The translations under genes were made by a program, and so were the position numbers. From JANXXV01 sp038200305 (GTDB lineage: Bacteria; Acidobacteriota; Terriglobia; Bryobacterales; Bryobacteraceae), in NCBI GenBank assembly GCA_038200305.1, contig JBBPYD010000259.1, positions 1-24,595 on the forward strand: a DNA stretch of 24,595 nucleotides, written 5' to 3'. The notes beneath the pieces are model-generated. The model made no database searches. It was not told the DNA's origin and worked only from the letters and a program-made list of their open reading frames with translations. Below, in pieces: positions 15,802 to 23,867 of the stretch (position 1 is its first letter; every line of letters begins with the position of its first letter).

Positions 15802-17785
15802 ACTGGACATACAGAAAATCGTTCGCCGCGAAAAGAGCGAGGGCGAATTCGCGCTTCGGATTCGTCTTCAGAAATCGCAGCGAGGCCTCCCGCTCTTTCG
15901 TGTTTGGCGGCCGCCCAAAAACAAGTTTAAAAGCGAGATCGGCCTGCTTCGCTGCATCCGGGCCGGCTTCGCGCTCCAGGCGATCCGCCAACCGTACGGA
16001 AGTTTGGCGCGTAACAGTGCCATTGAGTAGTTCCAGAGCCTGTGGAGCATGAGTACTGCTCTCACGCCGGGCGCAACTCAGCAGCGAATCCGGAGAATCG
16101 AAGACCTCCATGAAAGGGACCCGCAAATTCCGTTTGTGAAAAAGATAAATGCTGCGGCGATTGTATTGCGACGGATCCGGGTTCACCACCCACTGGCCGG
16201 GCTTATATAGAAGGTTCACCAATTCACTTTCAATCGGAACGATTACGCTCGGGCCGAAGCGTTGATGGTTCAGAAGGCCGCTGGCTGCCATCATCGAGTC
16301 GCGAAGTTCCTCGGCTTGCAACCGGCGGCGGCTGAAATTCCAAAGTAGTTTATTTTGGGGATCTTTCTCTAGAGCCAGCGCACTGGGCTTCGGATCGTAT
16401 GCCTGCCGGTAAGCATTGCTCAGCAGAATCATTCGATGAATCGGCTTTACGTGAAAGCCTCCTTCCACAAAGCGATTAGCCAGCCAATCGAGCAGTTCTG
16501 GATGCGACGGACGAGCACCCATCCGGCCGAAATCATTCGGCGTAGCAACAATTCCCCCGCCGAAATGGCTCTGCCAGATGCGGTTCACCATCACGCGCGC
16601 GGTAAGAGGATTGCCGGGATCGGTAATCCATTGCGCAAGTTTCAAGCGCGGCTTATCCACTGAATCCCCTAACTCAGGCGTCTGATCCGGCAGCAGAACA
16701 CCTAGAGGGCGCATGCCGGCCTTCACACCACGAGCATCCGAGTTACCCCGTGCGAGCACGTAGACCGGCACGTATTTGTCTGGCTGGCTTTCCACCGTCT
16801 GCAGCGCCGGCAGCGGTTCGGGCACCAGCTTTTCCTTCTCACCCACCATGTGCTCGATTCGTGTCTTCTCGGCGCCCGTAGCTGCTTTGAGTTGAGCCTT
16901 CAGCGCGGCCAATTCTTTTTCCGACGCCTCCGATCTTTTCTTCCAATCCGCTTTTTCCGCATCTGTGGCAAGACTAATATCTTTCTGCTGGGTGGTTGCG
17001 AAGAAAGCTTGCAGCCGGTAATAGTCAGTCTGGCGATAGGGATCAAACTTGTGATCGTGGCATCTGGCACAGCCGACCGTCGCGCCTAGAAAGGTGGCGC
17101 CCACCACATTCGTCATCTCCACCAGCATTTCATTGCGGAGATAAGCCGCGTCCTGATTGCCTCCGTTCTTGCGGAATGGCCCCAGGCGGTTGAAGGAAGC
17201 AGCCACCAGCATTTCGTGATCGGCCGGGGCGATCTCGTCTCCTGCCAGTTGCTCTTGCACAAACCGGTCGTACGGTTTGTCTGCGGCAAACGAACGAATC
17301 ACATAGTCCCGGTACTGCCAAGCCTCCGTACGATGCGTGTCGTATTCATAGCCGTCGCTCTCCGCAAAGCGAACCACATCCAGCCATCCCTGGGCTTGCC
17401 GTTCGGCATACTCGGGGCTGGCCAATAGACGGTCCACCAGACGCTCGTAAGCATCCGGTGAGGAATCGGACACGAAGCTGAGCACTTCTTCAGGCGACGG
17501 CGGCAGCCCCGTTACATCCAGGTACACGCGCCGCGCCAGCGCCGCCCGTTCTGCCGGAGCCGAATGCGTTAATCCCTGCGCCTTCAGCTTCTCCAGAATG
17601 AAGGCGTCAATCGGATTTTTGGTCCACTGCCGATCCGCGGCCTCGTTGAACTGCGGCACCGGTGACGCCGCTCGAGGCCGTAGCGACCAGTGGCGGCGCT
17701 CCGCGGCGGTGTAGGTTTCGAGGCCCGCATTGATGCCGGCAAGCAGTGGCATCAACATGCAAAGCAAAATCGCCGCGAGACGCAT
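15800..17785 (-). CDS. DUF1549/DUF1553 (planctomycete-cytochrome-like) exported protein
   Basis: From the ATG at 17785 the protein has 661 residues with a signal peptide (MRLAAILLCMLMPLLAGINA). The DUF1549 region begins near residue 55 (PIDAFILEKLKAQGL, RRVYLDVTGLPPSPEEV, SPEYAERQAQGWLDVVRFAESDGY). It contains a CxxCH motif, CARCHDHKFDP, at about 239-249, which could bind c-type haem or simply a metal. A charged, probably coiled-coil linker (about 275-330, rich in K/E/A) leads to DUF1553 (LAQWITDPGNPLTARVMVNR, IWQSHFGGGIV, LRVPFMEVFDSPD, RESSTHAPQALELLNG). No separate N-terminal cytochrome domain is present. The family partners with DUF1501 in unknown periplasmic chemistry. A TTG at 17836 would extend it by 17 residues and has a GAGG upstream, so the start is not certain. 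Confidence 0.88.
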   Translation of the reverse strand: MRLAAILLCMLMPLLAGINAGLETYTAAERRHWSLRPRAASPVPQFNEAADRQWTKNPIDAFILEKLKAQGLTHSAPAERAALARRVYLDVTGLPPSPEEVLSFVSDSSPDAYERLVDRLLASPEYAERQAQGWLDVVRFAESDGYEYDTHRTEAWQYRDYVIRSFAADKPYDRFVQEQLAGDEIAPADHEMLVAASFNRLGPFRKNGGNQDAAYLRNEMLVEMTNVVGATFLGATVGCARCHDHKFDPYRQTDYYRLQAFFATTQQKDISLATDAEKADWKKRSEASEKELAALKAQLKAATGAEKTRIEHMVGEKEKLVPEPLPALQTVESQPDKYVPVYVLARGNSDARGVKAGMRPLGVLLPDQTPELGDSVDKPRLKLAQWITDPGNPLTARVMVNRIWQSHFGGGIVATPNDFGRMGARPSHPELLDWLANRFVEGGFHVKPIHRMILLSNAYRQAYDPKPSALALEKDPQNKLLWNFSRRRLQAEELRDSMMAASGLLNHQRFGPSVIVPIESELVNLLYKPGQWVVNPDPSQYNRRSIYLFHKRNLRVPFMEVFDSPDSLLSCARRESSTHAPQALELLNGTVTRQTSVRLADRLEREAGPDAAKQADLAFKLVFGRPPNTKEREASLRFLKTNPKREFALALFAANDFLYVQ

Positions 17786-17914
17786 ACGTTTTCTTAGTTT
17801 TCGGCGCCGGCAATTCGAGGCAGATGCGATGCGCAACGGTATCCCTCTCTACTTTAGTTTAACCCGGCCCGCGTTTGCGAGGAACCGGTGTTTTACCATA
17901 TAAAGAGGACGCAC

Positions 17915-18105
17915 ATGAGCAAACGCGAATTAGTCGCTCACAAGATGGAAGAATTACCCGAGCAGGATTCGAGAGATTGCTGAGCTTTGTGCGGTCGCTA
18001 AAGAAAGCGCATGCTGAAGCTACGTTGCCGATGCTGGCTTCCGAGTCCGTGCTTTCCAGGGAGTGGCTTACGCCTGAGGAGGATGCGGCCTGGGCCAATT
18101 TGTAA
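17915..18105 (+). pseudogene. Antitoxin of a PemK/MazF-type module, frameshifted
   Basis: A good Shine-Dalgarno (AGAGG) precedes the ATG at 17915, which opens MSKRELVAHKMEELPEQ and then hits a TGA at 17981-17983. Adding one nucleotide near 17965-17967 restores a reading frame that continues FERLLSFVRSLKKAHAEA and ends WLTPEEDAAWANL at 18105. The repaired protein is about 63 residues, a usual length for antitoxins paired with PemK-like toxins, and the toxin reading frame starts right at its stop codon. The lesion looks like loss of one A from an original GAATTC. As it stands only a 22-residue peptide would be made, so the antitoxin is probably inactive unless the base is a sequencing error. 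The assignment rests on layout and on the family-like C-terminus. Confidence 0.7.
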
Positions 18106-18423
18106 GAGGCGATGTCGTAGTTCTCAACTTTCCGTTCTCGAATCTTAGCCAAACGAAACGCCGGCCGACGTTGGTACTTGCGGACCTTGGCGGTGATGAC
18201 GTCATCCTCTGTCAAATAACAGCCAATCAAGATCCGATGCAAACTCCATACCGCTTGAAAATTTGATTTCTCGGCGGGTGGACTCAACCAAAGCAGCAGA
18301 ATTCGCCCCGATAGAATATTTACGGTCGATGAATCGATTGTTGTGTATCGCGTAGGGCATATCTTTGATAGCAAGCTAAACCAAGTATTAGAAAAGCTGA
18401 TTGCCATTTTAAGGAAAGTGTAG
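18102..18423 (+). pseudogene. PemK/MazF-family toxin, frameshifted and without a normal start codon
   Basis: From 18102 the frame reads VRGDVVVLNFPFSNLSQTKR, then RPTLVLADLGGDDVILCQIT, and stops at a TGA (18264-18266) after YRLKI. Removing one T from the ATTT at 18261-18264 rejoins DFSAGGLNQSSRIRPDRIF and continues through VGHIFDSKLNQVLEKLIAIL to TAG at 18421-18423. The repaired protein has about 106 residues and the full PemK/MazF pattern (GDVV..FPF, KRRP.LVLA, CQIT.N, GGL..S.IRPD, C-terminal helix), which is that of an mRNA endoribonuclease. No ATG, GTG or TTG lies in frame after the TGA at 18075; the codon where GTG is expected is GTA. An uncommon CTG at 18090 could in theory initiate. With the antitoxin also broken, this is most likely a decayed module. 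Confidence 0.8.
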
Positions 18424-18564
18424 AGTGGGACAAGATCGCGCCGGATACTCAAAAGTGATTGACGTTCGGAGAGTCCGGTTCGCCGGGTGAACTCCAAAGA
18501 AGCCTAGTTCGATTACCTTCAAAGCGCGCTCATCGAGCACGTCGCCACCTCGAATCCAAATGGC

Positions 18565-18592
18565 GAACAAAAGGCGAAACTTGTGCTATGCT
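18565..18592 (+). promoter_or_regulatory. Candidate SOS-type promoter/operator of the imuA-imuB-dnaE2 cassette
   Basis: GAAC-N7-GAAA (18565-18579) resembles the LexA direct repeat GAAC-N7-GAAC known from Alphaproteobacteria, with one mismatch. A -10-like TATGCT (18587-18592) follows and would start transcription a few nucleotides before the imuA ATG at 18605, where no Shine-Dalgarno is visible. Such cassettes are generally LexA-controlled, but the LexA motif of this lineage is not known to me, so this is a weak candidate. The rest of the gap (18424-18564) also holds several GTTC/GAAC words, including GTTC-N7-GAAC at 18478-18492. Confidence 0.3.
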
Positions 18593-18604
18593 GATGGCTG
18601 AGAA

Positions 18605-19303
18605 ATGGCCCCCCACCCAGCGCTTGAAAAACTCCGTGAACAACTCGGCTGTCTGGAAGAGACACAGCGGCGTTTCTCGCGCACCATTCCAGTGGCGGAT
18701 GCAGTGGATCGCTGGATGCCCCACGGCGGCCTGCCTGCAGGATGCATTCATGAGGTGAAAGGCGCGAGCCTCGCCAGCGCTCTGGCTTTTTCCTCGATCC
18801 TGTCGGCGCGCATCGCCGGAGAGCAAGGCAATATCGTTTATATCGCGCCTGACCGTTCCTTGCATCCGCTGGGTCTTCTTCCTTACGGGATGAGACTGGA
18901 TCGGTTTCTTCTCGTCTCCGTGCGGCGGTCGCAGGATCTCTTCTGGGCGGTGATGGAAGCGCTCCGATGTCCGCAAGTGAGTGCCGTAATGACAGTACTG
19001 GATGGCGCCGATCTTACAGCTTCCCGCCGCCTGCAGCTTGCAGCGGAAAGCAGCGGAGCAACGGGTTTTCTCTTAGGCCACGTCACTTCGGCGCCAATCG
19101 CCGCCCCCATCACACGATGGAAAGTTTCATCTAATGTTGGGAAGCCGGGACAAAGGTTTGACGAACCGGCATGGACGCTCGATCTTCTCTATTGCCGTGG
19201 CGGACGGCCGGGGAGTTGGACCATCGAATGGCGCAATCAACGGCTGAGCACCTTATTCAATCAATTGGCCACGCAAACAACGTGCGAAGCGCTGGCGGGA
19301 TGA
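18605..19303 (+). CDS. imuA: ImuA, RecA-like mutasome accessory protein
   Basis: This 232-residue protein resembles the RecA/SulA-like ImuA family. The N-terminal helix (LEKLREQLGCLEETQ) is followed by a substrate-core strand (MPHGGLPAGCIHEVKG, 39-54), then the RecA-like core with IVYIAPDRSLHPLGLLPYG, LDRFLLVSVRRSQDLFWAVM and VSAVMTVLDGADLTASRRLQ broken up by short loops. The region where RecA has a Walker A (after EVKG) reads ASLASALAFS and lacks GK(S/T), so nucleotide binding is doubtful, as in other ImuA proteins. ImuA supports ImuB and DnaE2 in translesion synthesis after DNA damage. An in-frame TGA sits just before the ATG (18599-18601), so the start is the first ATG in the frame. One base separates its TGA from the imuB ATG, which implies coupled translation. 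Confidence 0.85.
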   Translation: MAPHPALEKLREQLGCLEETQRRFSRTIPVADAVDRWMPHGGLPAGCIHEVKGASLASALAFSSILSARIAGEQGNIVYIAPDRSLHPLGLLPYGMRLDRFLLVSVRRSQDLFWAVMEALRCPQVSAVMTVLDGADLTASRRLQLAAESSGATGFLLGHVTSAPIAAPITRWKVSSNVGKPGQRFDEPAWTLDLLYCRGGRPGSWTIEWRNQRLSTLFNQLATQTTCEALAG

Positions 19304-19304
19304 G

Positions 19305-20600
19305 ATGGCACGGTGTTTTCTCAGTCTTTTTTGCCCCGCCGTCACCAGCGAAAAGCTGACGCAACTCGTCGAATGGTGCGGCCGTTATTCGCCACTCGTT
19401 GCAGCCGATGGGAGCGACGGCGTCATTCTCGACATCACTGGCGGCACTCATCTGTTCGGTGGAGAAGGCACACTCCTCCTTGATCTTAAACGGCGTCTTC
19501 ACCGGATGGACGTCAAATCACAAGCGGCAATCGCCGATACATGGGGCGCCGCATGGGCCCTGGCACGCTACGGTAAAAGGTTCATCGTTCATGGAGAGAA
19601 TGCCGTTTCCGCACTTGCTCATTTGCCCGTCGAGGCGCTCCGGCTTCCTAATGAAATTGTTCTTGAGTTGCGAAGGCTCGGCCTGTCCACCATCTCTGCG
19701 GTAAAGAAAATCCCTCGCGGTTCGCTGGCCGCGCGATTCGGCGCCACTCTTCTCTGGCGTCTCGATCAGACTTTTCACCAGGCTGAAGAGCCGTTGACGC
19801 CATGGCGGCCGCCGGCGCACTATCGAGCATCACGAATTCTCGCCGAGCCAATCTCGACAGTCGGCGCGGTTGAATACGTGCTGCGCGATCTGATCCAAGA
19901 GATCTGTAAGCGGCTTGAAAACAATCATCTGGGTTCGCGGCACATGGACCTTGCCTGCTATCGCGTGGATGGAACCGTGGATCGATGCGAACTTCGCACC
20001 TCGAAACCCACGCGTTCTGTTCCTCATCTGATGCGTCTTTTCGACGGCACATTAGACACTCTTAGGTCAGGCTTTGGGTTCGAAACATTCGTGCTCTCCG
20101 TGCTGGATATCGAAGCGCTCTATCCAAAACAACTTAGCCTTTCGCAGGCGGAGCCCGTTAAAGAGGAATCGTCCTTCGACGCGCTGATCGATCGTTTCAG
20201 CATGAGATTGGGTTTTCAGGAGGTGAATCGTATCCGGGTGCGCGAGAGCTTCTTGCCGGAACAGGCCGTGGAGTTTCGCCCAACTACTGCGCCCGCGGCT
20301 GCAAGCGCGGAGTGGCCGGCTTATCGCGTCCGCCCGGTTCGGCTAATCGATCCGCCCATGCGCATTGAAGTCTCAATTCTCATTCCCGGTGAATCGCCTG
20401 TGCAGCTTTTCATAGGCCACCGGAAGCATCGCATTGTCCGCTCCGAGGGCCCCGAACGTTTAACCGCTGAATGGTGGCGGGACAAGCCTTCGCGTTGGGA
20501 CACGCGCGATTACTACCGGATCGAAGATGACCAAGGATTCAGGTTTTGGATTTTCCGCGATCCTTCCGAACACTGGTTTCTGCACGGGCATCTCCCATAA
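19305..20600 (+). CDS. imuB: ImuB, non-catalytic Y-family polymerase-like mutasome hub
   Basis: This 431-residue protein follows the Y-family polymerase layout. The N-terminal strand is RCFLSLFCPA instead of the usual acidic metal site; the palm segment DGSDGVILDITGGTHLFGGE (35-54) has Gly where active enzymes have the catalytic Glu of the DE pair; thumb helix-hairpin-helix-like segments are ALRLPNEIVLELRRLGLSTI (111-130) and VKKIPRGSLAARFG (133-146). The little-finger region runs to about 265. QLSL at 276-279 (ALYPKQLSLSQ) is a candidate beta-clamp-binding motif of the QLxLF type. The C-terminal ImuB-type tail includes WWRDKPSRWDTRDYYRI (400-416). It is likely catalytically dead and acts as an adaptor bringing DnaE2 and ImuA to the clamp. 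It starts 1 nt after imuA and ends 5 nt before dnaE2. Confidence 0.88.
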   Translation: MARCFLSLFCPAVTSEKLTQLVEWCGRYSPLVAADGSDGVILDITGGTHLFGGEGTLLLDLKRRLHRMDVKSQAAIADTWGAAWALARYGKRFIVHGENAVSALAHLPVEALRLPNEIVLELRRLGLSTISAVKKIPRGSLAARFGATLLWRLDQTFHQAEEPLTPWRPPAHYRASRILAEPISTVGAVEYVLRDLIQEICKRLENNHLGSRHMDLACYRVDGTVDRCELRTSKPTRSVPHLMRLFDGTLDTLRSGFGFETFVLSVLDIEALYPKQLSLSQAEPVKEESSFDALIDRFSMRLGFQEVNRIRVRESFLPEQAVEFRPTTAPAAASAEWPAYRVRPVRLIDPPMRIEVSILIPGESPVQLFIGHRKHRIVRSEGPERLTAEWWRDKPSRWDTRDYYRIEDDQGFRFWIFRDPSEHWFLHGHLP

Positions 20601-20605
20601 CCACC

Positions 20606-23600
20606 ATGCGCAACTACGCGGAGCTACAGGTATCGTCCAACTTCAGTTTTCTCCGGGGAGCTTCGCATCCTCATGAATTAGTGATGGCGGCTCATGAATA
20701 CGGCCATCACGCGATCGCTCTCACAGATCGCAACACGCTTTCCGGAATTGTGCTGGCGCATTCCACATTGAAGAAGATGGCGGAGCATCGCACTCGCTTC
20801 ATTGTGGGATGCCGGCTCGATCTTTCCAACGGGGAGAGCATTCTCTGCTATCCAACCAATCGCAAAGCATACGGAAAGCTCACCCAACTTCTCACATTGG
20901 GCCGCCGCCGCGCGAACAAAGGAGAGTGCATTCTAGAACTTGCCGATGTTGTGGATTATGCGGAAGGCCAGCACTTCATTCTTCCGTTCCCGCAAGTTCT
21001 CACTCACTCTGCAAGAATGCATATTCAATACTGCGCCGATCTATTTCGCGGAAATCTCCACCTTGCGTTGACCCACTCCTGCCGTGGTGACGACAAACAG
21101 TGGATTCGTACAATCGCCGATTTTGCCCGTTCTCTCTCCCTTCCCGCCGTCGCGGCGAATGATGTTCTCTATTACTCCCCCGAGCGGAAGATGCTTCAGG
21201 ACGTGGTGACGTGCATTCGCGAAAAATGCACGCTGGCTGAAGCGGGATTTCGCCTGGAAGCCAATGCCGAACGCCACTTAAAGCCGCCGCAGGAAATGGC
21301 GCGGATTTTCGAAGCATGGCCAGACGCTCTTGAAGCGACAATCGAAATTGCGGACCGATGCCGCTTCTCGCTAGACGAGCTTCGTTACGAATATCCCGAA
21401 GAGATCGTTGAACCCGGAATATCGGCCTTCGAAGATCTCAAGCGCCGTACGTTGGCGGGTGCAAAAGTCCGCTATCCCAAGGGAGTCCCCGAAGGTGTCA
21501 TAAAACAGATCGATCATGAGTTGAAACTGATCGCCCAGCGCGAGTACGCGCCTTACTTCCTCACGGTCCATGAAATTGTGAAATTTGCGAAGAGCAAAAA
21601 AATTCTCTGTCAGGGGCGCGGATCGGCAGCTAATTCGGTCATCTGCTTCTGCCTGGGCATTACAGAAGCGGATCCTGTTGCCTGTGGACTGCTCTTCGAA
21701 AGATTTATCTCAGCCGCGCGCAATGAGCCACCCGACATCGATGTCGATTTCGAACACGAGCGGCGTGAAGAGGTCATCCAGCACATCTATGAAAAGTATG
21801 GCCGCGGCCGCGCCGGGCTCACCGCCACCGTGGTGCATTACCGCAAACGGCGCGTAATTCGTGAAGTAGGGAAAGTGCTGGATCTCGCAAGCAACACTCC
21901 ACCGGAACGGCGGGAACTGGCTGTGAACCTGATGAATCAACTGGTCGGTTTTCCTCGTCACCTCTCGCAGCACGTCGGCGGATTCGTCATCGCGCGCGGC
22001 CGCCTGGATGAAATGGTCCCGATCGAAAATGCGCGAATGCAGGACCGCACAGTCATTCAATGGGATAAAGACGATATCGATGAGTTGGGAATGATGAAAG
22101 TCGATGTCCTCGGCCTGGGAATGCTCAGCGCCATTCGAAGGGCGTTCGATCTGATGGAGCGCCACCACGGAAGGAAACTTAGCCTTGCCGGCATTCCGCA
22201 CGAAGACTCCGCGGTATACACAATGCTCCAGAATGCGGATTCCATCGGAGTCTTTCAAGTGGAAAGCCGTGCCCAGCAAAGCATGTTGCCGCGCCTCAAG
22301 CCGACGACGTTTTACGATCTGGTGATCGAAGTTGCCATTGTCCGTCCAGGGCCGATTCAGGGTGACATGGTGCATCCTTATCTCCGGCGGCGGGAAGGGA
22401 GGGAGTTGGTCGAGTATCCAAGCCCGGAGTTGGAAGCCGTTCTAAAAAAAACTCTGGGGGTCCCTCTCTTCCAGGAACAGGCGATGCAGATTGCCATCAT
22501 CGGAGCAAGCTTCACTCCCGATGAAGCGGATGAACTCCGCCGGGCGCTCGCAACCTTTCGCCATGTTGGTACAATCTCCTCACTTCGCGAACGCTTTCTC
22601 GAAGGGATGCGAAAGAACGGCTACTCTAAAGAGTACGCCGATCGCTGCTTCAGCCAGATCGAAGGTTTCGGCACCTATGGATTTCCCGAAGCGCACGCCA
22701 TCTCGTTCGCCAACCTGGTGTACGTTTCGGCATGGATCAAATGCCACTATCCAGACGTGTTCTGCGCAGCATTACTGAACAGCCAACCCATGGGCTTTTA
22801 TGCTCCGGCTCAACTGGTCCGCGACGCCCGCGAGCATGGGGTGGAAGTGCGTCCCATCGATGTCAATCACAGCAACTGGGAGACGACACTGGAGGCGGTG
22901 GAGAACTCATCGCGTTACGCCATCCGGATGGGATTGCAAATGATCTCCGGCCTGCCGGAAAAGGACGCGCAAGCACTGGTGGCGGCGCGAGGGCCCGGAT
23001 ACCGGACGCCCGGCGAGATTGCAAGACGGGCCGGATGCAGCCGCCGCGCGCTCGACCGTTTGGCGCAAGCCGACGCGTTCGCCTCAATGGCGATCGGCCG
23101 GCGGCAAGCTCTTTGGAAGACCAGCATTCTCGATGGAAAGATTCCTCCATTATTCGCTGGAGCGGAGTTGTTCGGCGACCCCGATACAGACCTGCCACCC
23201 ACAACCAGGGGCCAGGAAGTTCTGGCGGATTATTTCACCACAGGGCTCACGCTGCGCGAGCATCCGCTGACCTTCCTGCGCCCTCATCTGAAAGCAAAGC
23301 GAGTCACCACGGCAGCGGAGTTGAAAAAGACACCGCACGGAAAAGCCGTTCTGGTGGCCGGACTCGTATTATTCCGCCAGCGTCCGCAAACCGCAAAGGA
23401 AACAATTTTCGTCACGATAGAAGATGAAACTGGAGCGGCCAATCTGATCGTCTGGAAGAACGTGCATGAGAAACACCATGACGCTGTTTATCATGGAAAG
23501 CTGTTGGCCTGCCAGGGAGTGGTGCAAAGAGAAGGCCAAGTGCTGCACGTCGTCGCGCGCCATGTCTGGGATTGGTCCGTGCAACTGAAACATATGGGCC

Positions 23601-23650
23601 CGCGGCAAGGCGCTCCGGCGCTTCCCGTGCGCAGCCGGGACTTTCGATGA
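20606..23650 (+). CDS. dnaE2: DnaE2 (ImuC), error-prone C-family DNA polymerase
   Basis: From the ATG at 20606 the protein has 1014 residues, within the usual DnaE2 range. Domains are an N-terminal PHP domain (YAELQVSSNFSFLRGASHP, 4-22), the polymerase core with palm motif PPDIDVDFEHERREE (375-389; D379 and D381) and the third catalytic aspartate D500 in MMKVDVLGLGML, fingers (VRPGPIQGDMVHPYLRRREG, FQEQAMQIAI, FPEAHAISFANL), tandem HhH segments, and a C-terminal OB fold (AVLVAGLVLFRQRPQTAKET) before the family-typical end SRDF. It performs mutagenic synthesis past lesions with ImuA and ImuB. The first PHP histidine common in the family (AELH) is Gln here. An upstream TTG at 20546 would overlap imuB and lacks family sequence, so it was rejected. 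No Shine-Dalgarno is visible, suggesting coupling to imuB. Confidence 0.95.
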   Translation: MRNYAELQVSSNFSFLRGASHPHELVMAAHEYGHHAIALTDRNTLSGIVLAHSTLKKMAEHRTRFIVGCRLDLSNGESILCYPTNRKAYGKLTQLLTLGRRRANKGECILELADVVDYAEGQHFILPFPQVLTHSARMHIQYCADLFRGNLHLALTHSCRGDDKQWIRTIADFARSLSLPAVAANDVLYYSPERKMLQDVVTCIREKCTLAEAGFRLEANAERHLKPPQEMARIFEAWPDALEATIEIADRCRFSLDELRYEYPEEIVEPGISAFEDLKRRTLAGAKVRYPKGVPEGVIKQIDHELKLIAQREYAPYFLTVHEIVKFAKSKKILCQGRGSAANSVICFCLGITEADPVACGLLFERFISAARNEPPDIDVDFEHERREEVIQHIYEKYGRGRAGLTATVVHYRKRRVIREVGKVLDLASNTPPERRELAVNLMNQLVGFPRHLSQHVGGFVIARGRLDEMVPIENARMQDRTVIQWDKDDIDELGMMKVDVLGLGMLSAIRRAFDLMERHHGRKLSLAGIPHEDSAVYTMLQNADSIGVFQVESRAQQSMLPRLKPTTFYDLVIEVAIVRPGPIQGDMVHPYLRRREGRELVEYPSPELEAVLKKTLGVPLFQEQAMQIAIIGASFTPDEADELRRALATFRHVGTISSLRERFLEGMRKNGYSKEYADRCFSQIEGFGTYGFPEAHAISFANLVYVSAWIKCHYPDVFCAALLNSQPMGFYAPAQLVRDAREHGVEVRPIDVNHSNWETTLEAVENSSRYAIRMGLQMISGLPEKDAQALVAARGPGYRTPGEIARRAGCSRRALDRLAQADAFASMAIGRRQALWKTSILDGKIPPLFAGAELFGDPDTDLPPTTRGQEVLADYFTTGLTLREHPLTFLRPHLKAKRVTTAAELKKTPHGKAVLVAGLVLFRQRPQTAKETIFVTIEDETGAANLIVWKNVHEKHHDAVYHGKLLACQGVVQREGQVLHVVARHVWDWSVQLKHMGPRQGAPALPVRSRDFR

Positions 23651-23852
23651 ATCCTGGCGCCACGGATGGGTAGTATCCTCGAAAATTTATTTATGCTCTC
23701 CGTGATTTCTATCCCACGCAAGCTGCCGAAGCTGGATTCGCAAAGGAACGTCTCTTGTTCACGAAGCGAGGCATGCTCCGTACTGTGTGGCGGCCTAGTT
23801 CCAGATACGCTGCCACCGCTCTACACCCCAGATCTCGTTCCCATCGAACCCC

Positions 23853-23867
23853 GCGCCGCTTCGGCGC
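23853..23867. repeat. GC-rich hairpin
   Basis: GCGCCG-CTT-CGGCGC is a perfect 6-bp GC stem with a 3-nt loop inside the gene-poor stretch after dnaE2. There is no following U-tract and its role is unknown. Confidence 0.6.

Noticed and set aside
18478..18492. GTTC-N7-GAAC as a LexA palindrome
   Set aside because: The spacing differs from known LexA palindromes (N4 in Bacillus-type boxes) and it lies far upstream of the likely imuA promoter. It is noted only as background GTTC/GAAC words.
17859..18497. A 212-residue minus-strand open frame
   Set aside because: It is antisense to the frameshifted toxin-antitoxin genes. Its translation is low-complexity and Ser-rich with no family features, whereas the plus strand gives clear PemK/MazF motifs after two single-base repairs.
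20546..20605. TTG start extending DnaE2 into imuB
   Set aside because: The added residues do not resemble DnaE2. The ATG at 20606 starts exactly at the conserved YAEL region.
22732..23427. Plus-strand 231-residue frame within dnaE2
   Set aside because: It is out of frame with DnaE2, is Arg/Gly/Ser-rich shadow sequence and has no recognisable domain.
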